Below, in pieces: positions 5,965 to 7,270 of a stretch of 7,270 bases of DNA. A program made the translations under genes and the position numbers. Position 1 is the stretch's first letter; every line of letters begins with the position of its first letter. Origin of the DNA: UCB2 sp964475735 (lineage in GTDB: Bacteria > Chloroflexota > Dehalococcoidia > Tepidiformales > Tepidiformaceae). The notes beneath the pieces are model-generated. The model did no database searches, was not told the DNA's origin, and saw nothing but the letters and a program-made list of their open reading frames with translations. Location of the stretch: positions 1-7,270 of the forward strand of contig CAYYYI010000133.1 of the NCBI GenBank assembly GCA_964475735.1. Direction: 5' to 3'.

Positions 5965-6525
5965 ATGCCATCCACAGTACCGCCCGGCGTTCTCAAGGAG
6001 ATGCAGGAGGTTGGCCGTGACCTCTACCGGCTGGCGCTGGTAACGAGCCACGGGGGCAATCTGAGCATCCGTGCCGGGCACGACATGTGGATAACCGGCA
6101 CGGGCACCATGCTGGGCCACCTTGAAGCACGCCACATTACCCTGGTCCGCCCCGGCGGCAGCCACGAAGGTCCGCCCCCATCGAGCGACACCGTGCTCCA
6201 TTCGACGGTCTATGCCCTTTGCGGCGCGCAGGCGGTCGTACATGCCCATCCGCGGCACGCCATCGCCCTCTCCTTCGATACGGATCTCTTCGTCCCGGGC
6301 GACCTTGAGGGGCAACTCCACCTGAAGGACGTGCCGGTGGTCGAGCAGGGCCCGCGCCAGGTGGAGCAGGTCGCACACGCGCTCGCGACCAGCCTGGTTG
6401 TTCTGCTCCGCGGGCACGGGGCCTACGCGCGCGGCGCCACGCTATGGGAGGCCCTGCACTGGGTGACCGCCCTCGAAGAGAGCGCCCACATCGCCTGGCT
6501 GCGCGGCCACGGGGCCCGGCCCTGA
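5965..6525 (+). CDS. Class II aldolase/adducin-family protein (fuculose-phosphate aldolase-like)
   Basis: 186 residues, slightly short for the family (about 180-220). Members are zinc enzymes that cleave or dehydrate sugar phosphates (fuculose-1-P or ribulose-5-P chemistry, methylthioribulose-1-P dehydration). Seen here: SHGGNLSIR (28-36), the phosphate-binding N-terminal loop; TGTGTMLG (44-51); the metal ligands HAH (His93, His95) in VVHAHPRHAIALS; and RGHGA with the third ligand His151. The usual PSSE block reads PSSD, so the conserved Glu (Glu73 in E. coli FucA, metal ligand/acid-base) is Asp75 here. The enzyme may have altered activity. It follows the SDR by 38 bp on the same strand and is probably cotranscribed; the pair suggests oxidation-reduction plus C-C cleavage of a polyol- or sugar-like substrate (inference). 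Exact reaction not assignable. Confidence 0.9.
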   Translation: MPSTVPPGVLKEMQEVGRDLYRLALVTSHGGNLSIRAGHDMWITGTGTMLGHLEARHITLVRPGGSHEGPPPSSDTVLHSTVYALCGAQAVVHAHPRHAIALSFDTDLFVPGDLEGQLHLKDVPVVEQGPRQVEQVAHALATSLVVLLRGHGAYARGATLWEALHWVTALEESAHIAWLRGHGARP

Positions 6526-6543
6526 GCCGGCGCGGCCGCTCTG

Positions 6544-7014
6544 CTACCGCCGGAGCCTGATCTCGGCGAGCTTCGGCTTCACCAGGCGCTCGAAGTCGGA
6601 ATACCGCAGGCTCATCGTTTCGGTGTGCGTCCCCGCCTGGAACACGATGCGTTCGTCGTCGGCCAGGCTCGTGTCCACCAATACGGGGATGCCGAAGAGG
6701 TTGCCAAACGGCGGCATCGCCCCCACTTCGCAGCCGGGGAAGGCGGCGGCGAACTCCATCTCCCTGGCCAGCCGCGCCTCTTTGGCCCCCATGGCCGCCG
6801 CCGCTGCCTCAAGGTCGAGCCGGAACGACGCAGGCAGCACGGCCATCACGGTTTCGCCGCCGGCGATCACCATGACGACCTTTGCCACGAACTTGCCGGA
6901 GATGTGTTCGCTGGCTGCGACTTCCTGGGCGGTGTAGGCAACGCGGTGGCGCTGCTCTTCGAAGGCCACGCCCTGCGCCTTCAGGTAGGTTTCGAGGTCT
7001 TCCTTGACTGCCAT
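6544..7014 (-). CDS. YbaK/EbsC-family aminoacyl-tRNA deacylase-like protein
   Basis: 156 residues, the normal length for a free-standing YbaK/ProX (INS-superfamily) trans-editing domain, which hydrolyses mischarged aminoacyl-tRNA in the cytoplasm. Marks: an N-terminal helix (EDLETYLKAQGV), VAYTAQEVAASEHISG, a conserved lysine in FVAKVVMV (Lys45), the GxxxP motif GAMPP (98-102) with the following FGNLFGIPVLVD strand-loop, and the C-terminal FQAGTHTETMSLRYSDFERL. The amino acid or tRNA it edits cannot be read from sequence. The ATG at 7012-7014 is chosen because AAGGAG (7022-7027) lies 7 nt upstream; a 28-codon upstream extension is Arg/Pro/Ala-rich and unlike the family. Converges on the aldolase with an 18-bp gap. 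Confidence 0.9.
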   Translation of the reverse strand: MAVKEDLETYLKAQGVAFEEQRHRVAYTAQEVAASEHISGKFVAKVVMVIAGGETVMAVLPASFRLDLEAAAAAMGAKEARLAREMEFAAAFPGCEVGAMPPFGNLFGIPVLVDTSLADDERIVFQAGTHTETMSLRYSDFERLVKPKLAEIRLRR

Positions 7015-7021
7015 CTCATCT

Positions 7022-7027
7022 CTCCTT
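7022..7027 (-). promoter_or_regulatory. Shine-Dalgarno of the YbaK-like gene
   Basis: AAGGAG on the minus strand, 7 nt before the ATG at 7012-7014. It supports the short start (MAVKEDLE) over the in-frame ATG at 7098. Confidence 0.8.
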
Positions 7028-7143
7028 GCTGCCCTTCTTGGGGCACGGTGCGGTTTGCGCCACCCGGGGGAGGATGCTGGCCGGCTGGCCGGGGCCACGG
7101 AATCCTATCCCGGGCAGCTCACGGCGAGTTGCTCATGCATATA

Positions 7144-7173
7144 GCCTACCCCCGGCGTCAACCGCGGGTAGGC
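7144..7173. repeat. 30-nt interrupted inverted repeat / stem-loop
   Basis: GCCTACCC (7144-7151) pairs perfectly with GGGTAGGC (7166-7173). Inside, after a symmetric C-C mismatch, CGG (7153-7155) pairs with CCG (7162-7164), leaving a 6-nt loop. This makes 11 base pairs in 30 nt, the strongest hairpin I found in the window. It lies between the YbaK-like gene and the CIRCE element, in a 256-bp stretch without a gene. No T-run follows on either strand. A second pairing, GGCCCG (7171-7176) with CGGGCC (7192-7197), shares three bases and would compete with it. It may be an operator or a leader hairpin; its role is unknown. Confidence 0.6.
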
Positions 7174-7220
7174 CCGGAGGGTCCCCACTTGCGGGCCGGT
7201 GGACCATGGGCGAACATGAA

Positions 7221-7247
7221 TTAGCACTCATTGACAGGGAGTGCTAA
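7221..7247 (+). promoter_or_regulatory. CIRCE element (HrcA operator)
   Basis: TTAGCACTC-N9-GAGTGCTAA, a perfect match to the consensus CIRCE inverted repeat, including the 9-bp spacer. CIRCE is bound by the repressor HrcA and controls groESL and hrcA-grpE-dnaK-dnaJ operons in many bacteria. It sits 23 bp from the right edge, so the controlled gene most likely begins just beyond the window on the plus strand. The only gene on its left, the YbaK-like gene, starts over 200 bp away on the minus strand, so control of that gene is possible but less likely. The spacer contains TTGACA (7231-7236), a perfect -35 hexamer, but no -10 box is seen 16-18 bp downstream. Confidence 0.95.
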
Positions 7248-7270
7248 CATACCCTCCGCAACCCATAAAT

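Noticed and set aside
6516..6530. CCGGC-N5-GCCGG hairpin spanning the aldolase stop, as a terminator
   Set aside because: Only 5 bp, and no T-run on either side; expected by chance at this GC content.
7077..7092. Tandem CTGGCCGG x2
   Set aside because: Only two 8-bp copies in GC-rich noncoding DNA; no sign of a larger repeat array.
7026..7247. Plus-strand 73-codon frame ending in the CIRCE element
   Set aside because: No ribosome site or motif, and it runs through the stem-loop and the operator; antisense to the YbaK leader.

Overview
This 7.27-kb window is a dense, high-GC bacterial chromosomal segment. Seven protein-coding genes are well supported and one small one is plausible. Codons end mostly in G or C. 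The gene mix (thiolase, SDR oxidoreductase, class II aldolase, FtsX/MacB-type permease, a membrane protein with several zinc ribbons, a YbaK-type deacylase) together with a perfect CIRCE element suggests a free-living, high-GC, Gram-positive-like or Chloroflexota-like organism. That placement is inference; no rRNA or marker gene is present to fix the taxonomy.

Layout. Positions 1-836 (minus) hold the N-terminal three quarters of a thiolase running off the left edge. A leader with short GC-rich hairpins follows. At 1007-1315 (plus) there is a possible small single-span membrane protein. At 1317-2438 (minus) lies an uncharacterised GNAT-fold acyltransferase-like gene, preferred start GTG. It is divergent from an ABC-transporter permease (2561-3676, plus), and the 122-bp gap between them holds a perfect 8+1+8 inverted repeat. 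The permease converges on a membrane protein with three zinc ribbons (3691-4965, minus). That gene is divergent from a probable two-gene operon: a FabG-like SDR (5159-5926) and a class II aldolase/dehydratase-family protein (5965-6525). A YbaK/EbsC-type aminoacyl-tRNA deacylase-like gene (6544-7014, minus) converges on the aldolase.

The right end (7015-7270) has no gene. It contains a 30-nt interrupted stem-loop and, 47 bp further on, a perfect CIRCE operator (7221-7247). CIRCE is the binding site of the heat-shock repressor HrcA, so a chaperone operon (groESL, or hrcA-grpE-dnaK-dnaJ) probably begins just beyond the right edge.

How the genes relate. The SDR and aldolase probably act together on a small hydroxy- or sugar-derived substrate. 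The thiolase belongs to acyl-CoA metabolism. The others look like independent transcription units. I see no mobile element, CRISPR array, tRNA, rRNA or convincing new multi-gene system. The points most worth following up are an Asp in place of the usual catalytic/metal Glu in the aldolase, a His in place of the SDR tetrad Asn, the palindrome between the divergent genes, and the structured region beside CIRCE.
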